Of a stretch of 13,652 bases of DNA, positions 12,800 through 13,652 are shown piece by piece (the stretch's first letter is position 1; every line of letters starts with the position of its first letter). Both the position numbers and the translations under genes were made by a program. Source of the DNA: Spirochaetaceae bacterium (GTDB lineage Bacteria > Spirochaetota > Spirochaetia > B11-G9); NCBI GenBank assembly GCA_030600745.1, contig JAUVLL010000044.1:1-13652 (forward strand), given 5' to 3'. Below the pieces are notes generated by a model. It was not told the origin of the DNA, made no database searches, and saw only the letters and a list, made by a program, of their open reading frames with translations.

Positions 12800-13652
12800 A
12801 TGGTTGAGTCATTAAAGGTAAATAATAATTTTAAAAAAAGAAAAGGGCCTGTGGTTCTTGTCATTATGGATGGTGTGGGATTTGGAAAATATAAAGAAGG
12901 AGATAGTTTTGCAGCAGCACATACAGAAATTCTTGATAAACTGATGCATGAGAATCCCATGGTACGTTTAAAAGCTCATGGATGTGCAGTAGGGCTTCCT
13001 GATGATAGTGACATGGGTAACAGTGAAGTCGGGCATAATGCTATTGGCTGCGGGAGAGTTTTTGATCAGGGTGCAAAGCTGGTTTCCAATTCAATTAAGA
13101 CAGGTAAGATGTTTGAGGGGGATGTCTGGAAAAAACTAACAGACAACGTAAAAACAAAAAAAAGTACTCTGCATCTGCTTGGGCTTCTTTCTGATGGAAA
13201 TGTTCATTCCCATATTTATCATTTAAAAGCTATGATAATAAGAGCAAAGGAAGATGGTGTAAAACGTGTCCGTGTGCATGCACTTCTTGATGGAAGAGAT
13301 GTAGGTGAAACTTCCGCTTTTGATTATTTTGATCCTTTTGAAGAGTTTCTTGCCGGGTTAAAAAGTGACAGTTTTGATGTTGCCATTGCTTCCGGTGGTG
13401 GTAGAATGGTAATAACAATGGACAGATACAATGCCGACTGGAATATGGTTAAAAAAGGATGGGAAACTCATATTCTTGGAGAAGGAAGATTTTTTAAATC
13501 CGCTCATGAGGCTATCGAGACTCTTAGAGAAGAATCAGGTGCTATTGATCAGGATATTCCTCCTTTTGTAATTGCTGATGGAGATATTCCTATAGGTACC
13601 GTGGAAGACGGTGATAGTTTCATATTATTTAATTTCAGAGGTGACCGGGCCC
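12800..13652 (+). CDS. gpmI: 2,3-bisphosphoglycerate-independent phosphoglycerate mutase, N-terminal part, cut by window edge
   Basis: This cytosolic glycolytic enzyme interconverts 3- and 2-phosphoglycerate using two metal ions and a phosphoserine intermediate. It starts at ATG 12800 with AAGGAG (12789-12794) five bases upstream, and 284 codons are visible without a stop; full-length members are about 510-560 residues. Visible motifs are VVLVIMDGVGFG (metal-binding Asp), DDSDMGNSEVGHNAIGCG (catalytic Ser in GNSEVGHN), HLLGLLSDGNVHSH, LLDGRDVGETS, the substrate-binding region ASGGGRMVITMDRYNADW, and FNFRGDRA at the window edge. The wording around GGGRM-x-TMDRY-x-x-DW and GWETHILGEG is closer to the plant/protist long form than to the Bacillus form. 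The gap after the CDF gene (64 bases) is small, so it may belong to the same transcript. No defect is visible in the part present. Confidence 0.93.
   Translation, partial: MVESLKVNNNFKKRKGPVVLVIMDGVGFGKYKEGDSFAAAHTEILDKLMHENPMVRLKAHGCAVGLPDDSDMGNSEVGHNAIGCGRVFDQGAKLVSNSIKTGKMFEGDVWKKLTDNVKTKKSTLHLLGLLSDGNVHSHIYHLKAMIIRAKEDGVKRVRVHALLDGRDVGETSAFDYFDPFEEFLAGLKSDSFDVAIASGGGRMVITMDRYNADWNMVKKGWETHILGEGRFFKSAHEAIETLREESGAIDQDIPPFVIADGDIPIGTVEDGDSFILFNFRGDRA

Noticed and set aside
12706..12960. Minus-strand frame across the CDF-gpmI junction
   Set aside because: It is antisense to two recognised genes and has no recognisable content.
1..13652. tRNA, rRNA, CRISPR arrays, riboswitches, integrase or transposase genes
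   Set aside because: Both strands were read for these and none could be supported.

Overview
The window is moderately AT-rich bacterial chromosome that reads most like a spirochaete. This is an inference from gene content: a cyclic-nucleotide-gated potassium channel of the SthK type (first characterised in Spirochaeta thermophila), a small MshEN-like protein, a transporter fused to a HEAT-like domain, a long plant-like GpmI, and fragments of two ATPase/nuclease families that are common in anaerobes. No rRNA, tRNA, CRISPR array or intact transposase was seen.

Layout. Bases 1-271 hold the end of a PD-(D/E)XK nuclease-type protein. It converges on a decayed piece of UDP-galactopyranose mutase (glf, minus strand, 276-488), whose broken end abuts a perfect 16-bp inverted repeat (492-543). 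A family 2 glycosyltransferase follows (576-1349), so this is probably an eroded surface-polysaccharide locus. On the minus strand, 3200-1387 is a compact two-gene unit: a 59-residue MshEN-like protein and then a six-transmembrane cyclic-nucleotide-gated channel carrying a fibronectin type III-like domain. A sigma70-like promoter precedes it. A divergent promoter drives an unrecognised 78-residue protein (3477-3713). Next come an MFS transporter (minus, 4922-3729) and, divergently, an MFS-like/HEAT-like fusion (5069-7339) followed after 9 bases by a CxxCxxCC (YkgJ-type) cysteine-cluster protein.

Bases 7877-8232 are a truncated, frameshifted remnant of a DUF4143 ATPase, converging on a hipBA toxin-antitoxin pair (minus, 9839-8264) whose mRNA is predicted to be nearly leaderless. 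The right end is one plus-strand series: aminopeptidase P (10004-11776), a cation-diffusion-facilitator metal transporter overlapping it by one base, and the first 284 codons of GpmI, cut by the window edge.

Most interesting is the channel unit. A candidate nucleotide-binding MshEN-like protein is encoded 8 bases upstream of a channel with a well-preserved cyclic-nucleotide pocket, suggesting a paired second-messenger-controlled potassium conductance. This is a hypothesis. The left third and the 7.9-9.9 kb region look like accessory DNA with gene decay; the right end looks like stable housekeeping sequence.
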